DNA of 64,000 nt from Dactylellina haptotyla. Lineage: Eukaryota > Ascomycota > Orbiliomycetes > Orbiliales > Orbiliaceae. The notes beneath the pieces were generated by a model that was not told the DNA's origin, ran no database searches, and worked only from the letters and a program-made list of their open reading frames with translations. A program made the position numbers and the translations under genes. The stretch is from the NCBI GenBank assembly GCA_031310005.1, contig CM062379.1, positions 5,270,001 to 5,334,000 of the forward strand, read 5' to 3'. Below, one piece after another: positions 1 to 13,513 of the stretch. Each line of letters starts with the position of its first letter. Positions within the stretch are counted from its first letter, which is position 1.

Positions 1-2399
1 GCGTGCTGGGTAATTTACATGTCCGAAAAAAGGAAAATAGAACGAAATTCGGACGAGATATGGAATCTTTTGGTTAAAAATATAACTTTAACGCTCAAGT
101 AGTCTTTCAGTCAATGCAGCAAGATTCTGGCCCTCTGGACTGATGTTGCACCCACACAAGATCAATTGCAATTGATCAACCCATGAAAACGTTTCTTCTT
201 AAAAATTAGGAACTAGATAATTGTACGCCAACGACTGTTGAATGACAATTCGTGGGGATTTTATTTCGGTTGAAAGGTAAAAAGTAGAACATCAAGATGG
301 CTCACGACCTCGGCGTTATTAGCACTACACTCCAATTGACTGAGCTAAGCGACCAGTCTTTGTTGTAGACGCTCAGGTTTTGATGGGAGGTTTCGGTTAA
401 ACATCAAGCGAGTTGTGCGAGTCGGACAACACAAGATACTCGTCCACCTTATTCCTCGGGTGCTTACCTCTGGTATCCCACAGCCCTCGACGATCCGCCC
501 GTATGTATGCATGCAGGAATAAGCAACAAAAAGCAACAGCGGCAACATGGACAAGGGCTAACGGGACGAGGAGGGAGAAAACGCTCCGAGACGAACACGC
601 AAAGTTCAAGGGGTGGGCAAACATAAATGAGTTGTAATTGGGAAATTGGTAAACGTTGACATTTTAATATATGTCAGTTATATGTATAACGAAAATGCTG
701 TATATATCAGACCACCAGATCACCAATCGACATCTATGGGGGGTTCCTGATTAGCTGTCGGATGAGGAGGTATCCTTGCGCTCGCTAACAAATGAACACG
801 ATTATTCTAGACAATACCCATGTGGCCTGGGAGTACTAACTTACTAACTTGGTAGTCGCAGGGCATGTTGTTTATTATTGTTCTGTCTGGATTTCCGGAA
901 TGGTCGATGGTGGGCTATCGATACACGTCCGTTTTGGACGAAAAATATTAATACGTACGGCAGAGTTCTCCAGGGTCCTGGTCCCCACATTTGGCGGCGC
1001 CCTTGCAGAAAAAGGGAAAGGCTTGAAGGGCATGCGGGAGAGAAATAGGGAGGTTGGCCCTTAACCTTCCCCCACTTTGTGGTTAGTCGTGGGCTATTAG
1101 GAGAACGAAGAGGGGGAGCCGGCAGGGGTTGAGCCCAGTGGGACGCCGTAATTAGACGCTACTTTGGTCGGGCTGGGTGCTGTTTCGGGGGGTGTTGTTA
1201 TTCTTGTGTTGTGGTTGTGGTGTTTTCCCGTTTGGGCAATTTCTGAATGTTTACGTTTTACATGGCCAACCACCTTTAAACACTCAACTCATCGCTCTCC
1301 TAGTTACCACCACCGCAGCTGCTATCGTCAATTAACTACGCCTCTCCGCTATCTCCAGCTTCACCACCTCCTCCTCTCACTCTCGCTCTCGATATCGCCC
1401 TATCTCTCCCGTCAGCTTCCTTTCCGTTGATGGCTACGCTCCTTACTGCTGTGCTGCTGCTGGTGCCGAATGCGTAATAATTCCCACAACAACAACAATA
1501 TAATATAATCGATTAGCCCTCGCCTCCGTTCCTGATAGTCCTATCGTATCGCGGCCCGGATCATCAGCTCCCCCCCGCCCATCCTACACAACAACCTCCA
1601 CGCTGCGACTGCTTTCTCTGCCGAGACTCCTCCGTCTGCCAGCGTCTGTTAGGGCTCATCTCCCATTCAATCGGCGTCCCCACGAAATCCGTCTGTAAAA
1701 ACCTGGATCCAAATTGTAATATTATTATAAACCCTCCCCTGAGCCGATATCTCTCGACCCTCCCTCCAACATCCTTCACCACCATCACCACCACCTGCTC
1801 TCCGCCGCCCTTGCATACCTACCTGCTCGTTCCAAGCATATAGACTTCGATAGGCCCGAATTCGACGATCCTCTAGGACAACCCCCTTGGCAACACATCT
1901 CGGCTTTGTAAAAGAGCTCTTCCTTGCCCTTGACCAGTAGCTGGATCGTTCCTGAATCGTCAGAGCTACCGTAGTTCTTATCGAAGACACTCTCTGGTCG
2001 CTGGTTCGATAATCTTCGCCGTTCCGGCGCTTGCATTCCCCCTTGTGAGTTTGCCATCTCTGCGCAGTTACCTGCACATATCCGTTGCAGAGGTCGCACG
2101 CGAGCTAGATCCTGTGAGACATATTTGTGCTAACGTCAGAACATACAGTCAACAAACCCTCTTTCTCGCTCTCTCACCTGAGATTGACCATTAGTCTATA
2201 GAGAAACTTGCGTTCTGAAGACATCTAGGCCCTAATATTGACGTCCTAGTTTTCTTCTGCCTTCTATAGACTCAGAGTATCTGGACCCTCTATTGACGCT
2301 CCACTGCTCTGCCGTGATCTCCGACAAGAAAGTTTCTTGTTCTCGAATCCTCATCTCCTATCCTTGATCCCTTTTCGCACAATCTCTCATTTAACCAAG
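1..2399. other. gene-free upstream region of the Cdh1 gene
   Basis: I find no supported gene here. The open frames are short, of low complexity and overlap on both strands. From about 1240 to 2390 the plus strand becomes pyrimidine-rich (CT tracts around 1375-1425 and again up to the ATG), as is usual for fungal promoters and long 5' leaders. This stretch is therefore most likely the promoter and leader of the cell-cycle gene starting at 2400. Confidence 0.5.
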
Positions 2400-4652
2400 A
2401 TGTCGAGCTCTGAGTTTGATCGTCGTGTTCGACGCTCTGCTGGGTTCGTCCCAAAAACTCCAACAAAGACCACCCCTCGTGGTGATCGATCAGATCTGGA
2501 CTCCGATGAGTTGGTGCAACGCCTCAATCAAGTTGCCTCGACTCCGGCTGCTACCCCTCCATCCCGTAAAAGGATTAAGGTCTACGGTGACAGGTAAGAG
2601 ATCCACCATCCAATCATCCCTTCCATTCGATGTAGATAGTCATTTCGGGAATGTTTCGTTGGGTTTTATGAATTCTTTATCGTTTGAACGGCTTGTTCTT
2701 GTTGCTCGCTGCAGCTTGCTCAGTTGCTGGAGGCGATAGAATTCGTAGCCTACACTCCCATTAGCGTGGTGTCAATATAAAGGGCTGTTGCTAATACAAA
2801 TTAATTGAACAGGTACATCCCATCGAGAGATGCTGATATCCAGGCCGCCTTCAATCTGGCTGCAGCCGTTGGATCTCCATCTACCCCATCCAAACCTCGA
2901 AAGAGAGCCCCAAATGGTGAATTGAACCATCAGCAAAGTAAGTTACCCCGATGATGCGTTTTTTGACATCATGATGAAGTGAAAGAGAAATAAGAAACGT
3001 CATATTTGCGCTTGCCACAATTTTTTCTGGTGTCTCGGCTGTCTTGTCTTAGGTTGTTGAGGGATGTCAAGTCTGAAATCTCAACATGCATCCCAAAGCG
3101 GTCGAAGGCAACACCAGGAATTTCGAAATCATGACCCTCACTTCTACCCCGGTTCTGCAAGCAACAAAATTTTCGTGTCTATTCAAGCCGCATATTTGTT
3201 GCCCCACTTGAATTTTTCAATGAGCATATCAGCTAACAGTCTTTCTACAGAGGAACAAGCAGATCGTACCTACCAGTCCGTCTTGAAGAGTGAAATATTT
3301 CCGACTATTCCTCAAGCTCCTGACGCTAGAGAAATCACCAACTATACGGAGCGATCTATCGTTGCTACGCCTCCTTCTATTCACCAGAGCACTCGCGCTG
3401 TTGATTTTGATATCCCTCAAACTCCACGAACCACCAATATTCTTTCCTATGGCTCTCCAGTCTCCAACAACAGGTCCACTGGCAGACGCCATATGGACCC
3501 TCGTGCAGATATCTACTCTCTTTCTCCGATCCGATATGATTCCCAGCGGATGCTTCTCTCTCCTCGACGACAGGTCCGACAAGTCTCCAAGGTTCCATAC
3601 AAGGTGCTTGATGCCCCTGACTTGGCAGACGATTTCTACCTCAACCTTGTCGACTGGGGTAGCACCAACATTCTCGGCGTTGGCTTAGGTAGCTCTGTTT
3701 ACATGTGGAACTCGGTTTCTGGTCGTGTCACAAAACTTTGCGACCTTGGTGAAGATCTAGTCACGAGTGTTTCCTGGATTCAAAGGGTAAGTTTTTTATT
3801 CAATAACTCTCACCAGGCTTGGTATTAACTCGTCACATAGGGATCACACGTTGCTATTGGTACAAACAAGGGATTCGTCCAAATCTGGGACGCTGAGCGT
3901 TGTCGTCGACTTCGAACTATGACTGGTCACACCATGCGAGTTGGTAAGTATCTCCCTTTTGCTATTCAATAACGGTCTTCAACTAACTAGATACAGGCGC
4001 CCTGGCTTGGAATGAGCACATCCTAACCTCTGGCTCTCGCGATCGAACGATTTATCATCGTGACGTCCGAACTCCGGATCAGTTCATGGCAAAGCTTGTC
4101 GGCCACAAACAAGAAGTCTGCGGTCTCAAATGGAATCCTGATGACAACCAGCTCGCTTCTGGAGGCAACGACAACCGTCTCTACGTCTGGGACAAGACCA
4201 ATACCTCCCCGCTGTACAAGTTTAACGAACACACTGCGGCTGTCAAGGCAATTGCTTGGTCTCCTCACGCACGTGGGACTCTCGCTTCCGGAGGTGGTAC
4301 AGCTGATCGTCGTATCAAGTTCTGGGACACCCTTCGTGGTGTTGCCACTAACGAAATCGACACTGGGTCCCAGGTCTGTAACCTCGCGTGGTCGAAAAAC
4401 TCCAATGAAATCGTCTCCACGCATGGCTATAGCCAAAATCAAATCGTCGTCTGGAAGTATCCGTCTATGCAGCAAGTCGTTTCTCTCACTGGTCATACCT
4501 ACAGGGTTCTCTATCTCGCCATGAGTCCGGATGGGCAAGTCATCGTCACTGGTGCCGGTGATGAAACCCTCCGATTCTGGAACTGCTTCACGAAGGATAA
4601 GACCAAGACTCGTACTCTGAGTCTTCTGGACGGAATGGACCAAATCCGTTGA
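2400..4652 (+). CDS. cdh1: APC/C activator Cdh1 (Fizzy-related WD40 protein)
   Basis: This is the substrate-recruiting activator of the anaphase-promoting complex, which drives ubiquitination of cyclins and other mitotic proteins at mitotic exit and in G1. Exons are 2400-2593, 2813-2937, 3251-3786, 3841-3943 and 3997-4652, giving 537 residues with every phase consistent. The C-box DRYIPSR (residues 64-70) is created across the first splice junction. A block SPIRYDSQRMLLSPRR, with Ser-Pro sites of CDK type, precedes KVLDAPDLADDFYLN (near residue 224), where the seven-bladed WD40 propeller begins. The chain ends in Ile-Arg, the IR tail that docks on APC/C. KVLDAPDLADDFYLN and VGLGSSVYMWN favour Cdh1 over Cdc20. 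CDK control is inferred from the S-P and T-P sites. The 313-nt intron 2 is much longer than the others. Confidence 0.95.
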
Positions 4653-6317
4653 TTTTCTTTTTCCCTCTGAGCTTTTCTTCGGCATTTTTTACCCTTTAAT
4701 GACACTATGACTATGAAACGACTCTTCCTTTTCTCTGCATATCAGCGACGATACCCCTTTACGACCATGCATTTTTTTAACGACAGAACCTCAATTATAA
4801 ATCTCCACCACGCTTTTTAAAGTCGCAATTCATCAAATACACCCAAGAAAAAAACAAGAAAACCCCTAAATCAAAATTAACGACCTATTACGACAATGGA
4901 GTTTGTTTCAAGTCTTTTATGCTTTTCGGAGTCTTATTCGAATCATTCGCGGTTCTTTCACTGTCTGTTTTAATATTAATCAGCTCTCTCTCAGTACTTG
5001 CTTTTCTAACGACAAACCGGCGTTTATGGTGAAACTGAGAAAATGTTCTTTCATCTGCAGCATCTTTAGCATTCAACTGGAGGACGGGATTTGTTGATCT
5101 GTTTTTCTACTACCCTTCTTGACTATTCCTTTCTCGAGGTATAATCACAACCCCTTTTATCTTTCTTTCCCTGTCAACTTATTTTTTCTATTCTTCAACC
5201 CCTTATCCAAGCTTTTACTACTCATAACAAACGTCAGAAAGCCCCTCTGCTCTTATTTCCTGTCTCCGTTATTTCTTTCCCATGTCGGAATTTTTCCACT
5301 GCTGTCCTGGAATTATTTTTTATATGATTAGCCGATGACGTATTTCATACTTCTACGAGTTTAACCGCACGAGAAAATGGTACATCCGGATAGTCTATGA
5401 ATCTCTTTTTCAGCACTGCTGTGTTTTCCTCCTTGAAAAATCTGTGTCAACGGTAGTTGGTTTCTTTTCTCCTTTTTCACTTCCGATGTATTTTAGTCTT
5501 TTTTTTTTTAGTATTTTTACATCTTCCTTTTTTTACGGGACAAAGGAGAGCTTGTACTGGGTACAGGAGAGTGTGGGAGGACCAAAGAAACGACAACATG
5601 GAGAGATAAGTGGCAGGAAATGAGGAAGGGAGATATTGGAGGTCTGGTCTTTATGAGATTTGTGGCGCATGGTTATCGGGCGAGAATCAAATGAAAGAAA
5701 CTTTTTAAAAATTATTTTAAACCGTTGGTGCCTTTTCGTGTGGAAATGTGATTGGGGGGGTGGCGATTTGTAGATCGGTCGTAGTACCCCAGACGGCGGC
5801 TTATTTGTGTAACAGCAGACAAGATGTACCTCTCGAGCTGACCTGCACCATCAGCTACTTTTCATCGATCTCTGGCATTTAATGGCCTACTATCTCCTAG
5901 TTACCCGAACTATTGATCTTTCCTCTAACAAACTTAAATAGATTTGGAGAGGAAGGTGCATGAGATTCCGCGATCCTCCATGTTAATATTTTATGTTCTT
6001 GTAGGTTTCGCGTTTCTGCAGCATATTTGCGTTCGCGTTGCGTGCATTGCATTGTATTGCTACACAAATCACTATGCGCTTGAATCCAACCGCTTGAGGC
6101 AGGGAAACAATGGCAGGGCTACGTTTTTTGATATAAATATCTTGCGATGGTGAATAAATACCACCTCGGCCATCTTGATCTTCAATTCGCTTTTCTACCT
6201 AGTCAATACGAAGCTGCACCGCTAAGAACTTGCGAAATCCAACATCTTTCATCTGCAAGCCTTTGAACCATATTGTATATCCACGAGTCAGCCCTGTAAC
6301 CAGCGCACGGAATCGCA
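4653..6317. other. gene-free interval after Cdh1
   Basis: AT-rich and T-rich DNA. The first part (to about 5330) is probably the 3' UTR and terminator region of the Cdh1 gene, and the end is the promoter of the Clr5-ankyrin gene. No open frame here resembles a known protein. Confidence 0.5.
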
Positions 6318-9300
6318 ATGGAATCCCAAACTATTCGGAAAAGGCAGCCGGCTCCCAAAATCTCGCCTAAGATATGGGAGGAGCACAGAGCATATATCAC
6401 AGTCTTGTATCAGGAGGAAGGCAGATCTCAGGAACAGATTATGGAAACTCTGAAGGCAGAAAGAGGGTTTATCGCGACGTAAGTCAGCGTTATTTATTTA
6501 ATACCATACTTTTTCTAAGCTAAGCATGGGGTTTCGGATTCGAATTTACGCAGAAAATCCCAATATACGAGAATGATCAACGAAGTATGGGGTTTGAAGA
6601 AAACCCTATCAAAAGCCGATATTCAGTATATCATCGTGGAGACTAAAAAGCGGGTAAGGGAGGGGAAGGACACGGTGACAATCGTTGATGGGCGGGTAGT
6701 CAATGAAGAAGAACTTGCGAGGAAAAAGGCCCGATGCTACACGACTGTTCTTGAGCAGCATCAACAAGATATAGACCCAAAAGGTATGATTGAAGACTAT
6801 GACATCTTAATAACGGCCCTTTTTTTATTGAATTCATGTTTGATCTCATCTAAAACCAAGCAAATCAAATGGGAATATAGTCTAACGGTATGATGCGATA
6901 TAGGTCACGGAGGAGCAGGGCACAAAATTGAATTCTTAACGCCGTCTAATTCACCTACACCGATATATTCGGTCATGTCTCCTTTCACTCGGCAAGCAAG
7001 TAAATCGCCAATATTAGACTCTACAATAGGATTATTTGCAGAATTTATGTCATCTGTGAATGATCCCGAGACAACCACGATGGTGCCGACATCACCTGCA
7101 CCATCGTTTTCGTCTCTTCTTGATTTCGATTGGTCTACCATAAATGAGGATCAGCCTTCATCGTTCTCTGCAATCTCACTATTATCACCACTACCCATAA
7201 CTACCCAGCCTTCGGAGTCTCCGTATGATAAACTAGAAGCCTTCGTTTTTAGGAACTCTCTCCATCAGCTCTCACCAACTTTTGATTTCCAAGAAAAATT
7301 CCAGGAGATTTTTAGCATTCACTTCCGAGGTATACAACTCTTATTTAATATTTTCTCCAAAAGAAATTGCCATTCAAAGAATTTTCAGCTGATATATTCC
7401 CGCAGACTTAAATAATTTGGATAATCGAATAACGAGATTTCTTCCAACAACACCCATCACTACCATTGAAGAATTCCAGTCCAACAGCCTGGCATTGGTA
7501 TCAAATAGGCCAGCGCTCCCGGATCTACTAGACTTTCTAAGATCTTATATGGCTCGCCTATCCAATAGCGTGGATAAAGCTGCGATCCAGAGAAGCTGCA
7601 CTGACAGTCTAGTGCAATCGGGTATGATACAGAAAAATCTCAAATATTTATACTTATTTATCAGCGGAGAAGGCCTTCAACTTCTGAAAGCCACTTGTTG
7701 GCACTCAGCCACCAGGATATGGAAACACCCGAAGGATTCGACCTCGTTATCAGGAATTTCTCTATCCAACTTTTCAATAGTGCGGCTAGAACCGGGGAGC
7801 TCGATGTCTTCAAATTTTTCCTTGGCTTAGGAATATTGAGCCATACAACCTCTCGAAACCAGGCGGTTGTAGATACCATTGGAGTGACTGCTCTGCAGTA
7901 TGCTATTGAGTACAACCAGGATTCCATATGCAAACTCCTATTCGAACGAAATTTAAATGTGAACACCACGCTAGCCTCCCCAATTTCTAATTCTCTAGTA
8001 CGGACAGCGGTTATGGCAGGCAATCCACATATAGTTTCAACTTTGATGAAAATGGGAGCAGAAGATCGGCCGTTTTTGCTTGAACATCTGGAGATTCTTG
8101 TTGCGAATTATATGTGCGAACTGGCGGATCGCGGCATACCCTGGGTCAAGCAAGTTATGTATTCCATACGTACAGCATTTGATAGTAATTGCGACTTCAA
8201 TTTTAACCTCCTAGAATTAAGTGTTGCTTTCGGTAGGATCGATTGCTTCCGGGTTCTCAAAAGCCGTTACAGGTCTTCGATGATGAAGATGTGTTTTGCT
8301 ATTGCTGTGGAGTTTGGAGCCCATGATATGCTACAAGAGCTTATATCAGACCCGAGCTTACGTGAATATATTGACGACACGCTCCCGGCTACACTGGGCT
8401 CACAGCCGCGGAAACAAAACTATTCCGCATTGTCTATGGCAATTTCGTACGAGGACGAGAAGGGAATTCGGATTTTATTGGAGAATGGCGCAGATCCCGC
8501 GAAGATAGATATATACAGTATATCAGAAACTCACTTGGACAATTGCTTAGAATACCCCTTCAGAACATATCTCGAGAAAAATGGTCTCTCAGGTTTTGTC
8601 GAAAGGATACTTAAAAAAAAGGCTAGCGACAAAATCAATGACGTTTTATTCTTTGACCCTATAAGCGATGCCGCTGAAAATTGGGAGATAAAGATTACCA
8701 ATATGGGTGGCTACCTTTCTGACCTGCTAACTTTGATGGGTGGCGTCGTTACGGATTTAACCTCGGTTCCGGTAAAAATCTATTTGCAGTTAATATCTCC
8801 TTTCCTCGAAAGGCTAGACATCGACGTTCTTGCCGCCACAGGAGAATCCCCGACATCCTTGGAAATCAATCTCACATTTTGGAAGTATAGGCACATTAAA
8901 AATTTCCCTCGGAATCTAGCGGCTTTCATAGAAGGAGTAGGCTTACGCAGCGAGAACACAGCTGATAGCTTATTAACTATAAACGATGACCTGAAGATCA
9001 AAAGGAAGGCGCCCAGAGGCCGTCATATTAGCCAAAATACAAGAAAGCTTTTGGATATAATTAAATCAAGACAGGATGCATCTGTGGAGCAATTTATTGC
9101 GAGGTTAGACTCATTCTGCTTCGATGATACCAGGGCATTTGATCTCGGAATTCCAGGCTGTGACAAGGGACGGGGCTACGTTAGAAAAGGCTACAATGCC
9201 ACTCGAGGTTTAAAACTACTTGAAAATTTTTCTAGGTGGGTAGAAAACAACGATGTCAAGATTGAACTTTTATTGGATTGGGCAAGATGTATAAACCACA

Positions 9301-9986
9301 AAGAATTTCACCGGAAGCTCTGTGATCTAGCACTCTTACACCTTTCTATTATGACGACCATTCAGATAAGCAGTTTTTTGCGACTTGCCGCCCATTGCGA
9401 TTTCTACGATGTCATAGACACCATACTTCAATCAGTTCCGGACCTTTGGGTGCCCAATGATGTTTTATGCGAGGCCACATGGTTCGCAGGCATGAAAACC
9501 TTCAATGTTCTTATTGGTCGTTACTCTCCCGAGCATGGGGTTCAAGAACACCTAAGCCCAGAGATTTTACTTCTTGCGGCCGTCATTTTGGGACAACTCT
9601 ATAAAGCTGCAAAGCTCCTTCCACATGCCGAGATTGATTTTGAATTCGAACCTGGTAGAACCGTATTGGTTGTGGCTGTACAGTTAGGGAGGCTGGATAT
9701 TACGAAATTTCTACTTAGGGCGGGTGCAGTGGAGTACATGGAAGACTGCAAGAACGAAGCGATGGTCAATGAGAATTTCGCCATAGTGAGTTTGTTGCAG
9801 CATACTATTGATTCCCGGCTACAAGGTACTGGCAGCGGTGCGATTCTTGAGGATGCCAGCTCCATATCCACACCAGGGCGCCTCAATGGAACCAAAGGAT
9901 TTCCGAGCTTTGTCCCCCCGGAAGATTTATGGTATAATACCGATGACTATTCAGAAGAAACTTTGAAGTCTTGGATTGGTCGATGA
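6318..9986 (+). CDS. Clr5-domain and ankyrin-repeat protein (gene model partly uncertain)
   Basis: The N-terminus carries a Clr5 domain (about residues 16-75: KIWEEHRAYITVLYQEEGRS, then KSQYTRMINEVWGLKK across intron 1), a small domain of unknown function common in filamentous ascomycetes. Exons 6318-6478, 6554-6783, 6904-7329 and 7406-about 7611 join in phase. The last exon, about 7665-9986, codes for 774 residues with degenerate ankyrin repeats (for example NYSALSMAISYEDEKGIRIL and RTVLVVAVQLGRLDITKFLL). Joining the last two exons in frame needs a weak GTGCAA donor at 7612. The better GTATGA donor at 7622 shifts the frame and stops soon after. With the weak donor the protein is 1114 residues. 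Alternatives are two separate products, a sequencing error, or a decaying gene. Base composition is more AT-rich than in the neighbouring genes. The partner and function are unknown. Confidence 0.75.
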
Positions 9987-12900
9987 TTTTGGGTTGGAAT
10001 ATGATAATTGTACTGTTGAAGCCGATAATACTAATGGCTAGTGTACATGGCGGGCCTGGCCAAGTTAGCAATGGGGGAACCTACAACCGAAATTATTTTT
10101 AGGTGATCGTAAAGTTACAAAGGCATAGAATTGTAGTGGATTTGCTAGAGGCGACTCATTAACTTGCGTTTCCGTTTACATTGGTTAGCATTCGGTGCTA
10201 CCTACCTACATGCTACATGGAATCTTTTCCGTATGCATTTTGGAATATCCTTGACCGTAGTTGTGACCATTCCGCCTTACAATCTCATTCGCTTTGCTAG
10301 CTACAACTTCACCAGGCCGCAGCAAGCAGTGTCGCGTGAGCACCATGACCAGATCTGGGGTCAATATAAACATTCTGCATCCCCCCACGTCTTCGGCTTA
10401 CCCCCCCACTGGCTCGCCACGATCTTTGGAGAACCCAAAACGGTTATTCTTGGTCCGCCAGCCTAGGTAACCGGAGATGTCTCCCTGTGGCAATACCGGT
10501 GTCTTGTTTCCGCCCTTCCTCTCCACGGGATCCAAGGCATGGGCTCGCCTCACCGGGGCACCATCCCCGAAATGATGGGTGTCGCGCGACCTGCATGTCT
10601 CCTCAAACGACACCGACCAGGAACTTCCTTTTGCAACCAGAACACCCATTTCGAGAAAGACCATGAAAAAGAAACCAAAGCCCTTGTTCCGACATTCCCC
10701 GTATTTTGGCGATAAGGTCCTCTTAGTTTCTCCATGTTTTTCTTTTTTCTTGTCTCCCGTCCCCCGGTCGCATTCAACCTCAAAACGGTCTTGCTTTCTG
10801 TAACACAAAGCAATGTGATGGTGCGGAGATAAGCGTGCATGCAAACGAGAACGAATAACTAAGCGGCCCGCCGCTAGTATCACCGGAAGCATTTCCCCGC
10901 AGGTCTCTCTCAAGGTCCCTTCGGCTGAAATATTTATATTGCCTGTTATCTACGCTGTCCCCAGCGTAGATATAGCAGCCTAGTGTAGAAGGTGCATACG
11001 TTAACGTCGTCCTGCCGCTAATATGGCATTCGCTGCAGGTTCTCGTTGCAATTGGGGTCCCACCATGCACCTAGTTGTACTGGTGCCTGGTACCAAAGGT
11101 GTTGGATTTTGTGGTAATGGATAAGGATAGCGGGTGTTGTCGTGATAGCGAATACGCAAACAAATGTTAGATCTAGTATAGAACGGGCAGGCGATTTTAA
11201 TCGCAAGCGCTCGGAAATTGATGTACTTGAACTATATGCAAGTGAGTGCGTTTTGTCAGAGGCGGCATAAACGACATATATCTCAGATATTGTTGGATTT
11301 CGATATAACGACGCGGTTTGATGAATAAGGACTCAAGGAGTGACAGAGACATCGGGCCACGCGGGCCATGCTTTGAGAGTGAACCGGTACAACTTGATAA
11401 GGCAATTGTCAGTTTAACCATTACTGTTGGATTTAGAGATCGTTGTGATTGTGTAAATGTTTGTTTTGCTATATTTAAGGGTTTTTAGTTCCATTGTCGG
11501 ACAAAGAATCGGTCGGTTGTAACATGACATTCAAGTCGTCTAAAACGCATTCGAGATTACCTGCGAACATGTTGGGAGGACTAATTTGTTAACCAATTCG
11601 CAATTATGGACGATAGTCTGGAGTCGGGGTCGAGGATGTAGGGGAGTGTTTCGGCAGCGAAATGCTAAGGCATTGATTGAGTCGGTCGTCGGTCGCACCG
11701 CAAAATATGGATTTGAGTTAGTTTCTCTACATTATCAGCACACATTAGTAGTTTTCACACAGGGCCATTTCGCCAGAATCAGAATAGCCCTCCACGTTGA
11801 GTGAGAACCATTTCAGATGATATATCGCGATCGTTTCGGTTCCAGTGGTGTCGATGCCAGTGTTTGTGATAATATCCGCTGAGGAAAGACGGCTCGGAAG
11901 TTACTAAAGTTAAGCGATCAAAATATCAAATGGATACTAAAGGACTTCTAGAAAGCTTCGTCAATGCTAGATGCCAATAGGCTATCGTCAGGTGTACAGC
12001 TGAGAGTGAAAGGGATGAGGAAATCTCTGCACGAAGAAAAACTCAGGGGTGATGACCATGCTGTTGACGACAAGCGCGATGTCAACCCCAATACAATACA
12101 GATGGAAACGCCCCAGGAAAGTATGCACAGGATAGCTGCCTAACACTGATTCCAGATGCTCGTGAACAAATGGTTCGCTCTAAGCCGACGTTGTGCCCTG
12201 GTAAATGAAATTTCTGCATCAGATCTCAAGGCTGTGTCTGCCGACACTACGCTGCCTGATGGCTGTGGAGACCCCCAAGGTATTTTGCCTTCAATCAAAA
12301 AAAAAAATGACCCGTGCATTCGGTGAAGGCCTTGTGACCAGTATTCCTCAGCTGCGTGTCTCTGTTCTCATGCCTGATGTTTCGCTCGTTCCGGCTGGTG
12401 TGAATATTGTCGATTGAGGCGAGTCGGTATGAAGGAGACGCTAGAAGATTTCGGAAGTGAATTTTATTCCATGGAGAAATAAGGGATTCGAACAAGAACA
12501 GAAGGAGGCCTCTATAACCAGACGTCTAGTCTCATCGCAAGACTTATATCACATTTTTAAAACGGAGATTTTCATAATAGCACTGCCGTGATGGGGAATA
12601 ATAGTTGTGTTTTGTAACAGGAACCGGTTGAATTGTGGGTATTGGGCCCGCACGTGGTAATTGAGACATCATGATAGGCCAGCGGCATCAACGGCAAAAC
12701 CACCATTGTAATGCCGTTCCATAACTTTACCTTGGAAAACTGTACAAGCACGCAATGCGAAACCAAGATCGGAATAGACAGTAAATATTGATTTGTCGTC
12801 TCAATTGACTTACGTACTCGGTTTGTAGATACACATCAAGATAGATGCCCTCATGGGCCAAGATTCATCGATGATTTGATCATTTAATTGTATTGGATTT

Positions 12901-13513
12901 TCCGCTATTTGGTATCCCGTTTTCCATGACAGATAAAAACATACACGCCCCAAAAACTTTAAACATAGCATACCGGGTCCGGAACTACGTAGCCGACCCG
13001 TTCAAAAACCTAGCTCCTGGCTTGCTAGAAGAATATGCGGAGAAGCTGAAAGTATGGTTCATATATACAAGTATTAAGCCTAAGCAAAAGAAGGCCTGCT
13101 TAGAGGGCGCTATTTGAAAAAATATAAACCAATTCGTACCCAAGAAATGTGAAAGCCCGAAGTATAAAGAGAATACCCAAAAATAAAACCGAAATCGAAA
13201 GGAGAGAGTGCATACCATACTATACAAAGCTTTTGGACGATCCTACCAAAGAAAATTCATTCGATCCAACACAGAAACTGCAAGAGACGTATTAAAACCA
13301 AAAACCGAAAACAACATATCTGGGGAATCATGTGTATGCGCGTATATGCGAGTCAAAAGGGGAAGCAAAAGGCTGTCATAAATTAATGCGTCGGAGTGAA
13401 TTTGGTATGAAGTGAGTAAGGGAGTGCGTCAAAGGGAAAGAAAAATAGCAAATAGAGAATGAAATAAATGTCAGTTAACTACCATCCTTTCTAGTCGAGG
13501 TGCGCCATCGGCA
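9987..13513. other. 3.5-kb gene-free interval
   Basis: No supported gene. Open frames are short and have no recognisable domain. The left part includes the terminator of the ankyrin gene, and the right part is downstream of the bHLH gene, which ends at 13514 on the minus strand. A perfect hairpin at 10947-10972 is listed separately. Confidence 0.5.
10947..10972. repeat. perfect short inverted repeat (hairpin)
   Basis: Arms of 11 bases (TATCTACGCTG and its exact complement) are separated by four bases. The hairpin lies in gene-free DNA, more than 900 bases from the nearest gene. No function is assigned. It could be a chance palindrome, a hairpin in an unannotated transcript, or part of a small element. 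Confidence 0.6.

Noticed and set aside
10398-10913. 171-codon minus-strand open frame
   Set aside because: It overlaps other frames on both strands, and its translation resembles no protein family.
11896-11925. 5S rRNA-like words (AAGTTAAGCGATC)
   Set aside because: Only one short segment resembles 5S rRNA, and the flanking conserved segments are absent.
12479-12560. tRNA-like stretch with GGATTCGAAC on the plus strand
   Set aside because: I could not build a cloverleaf. The T-stem and acceptor stem do not pair.
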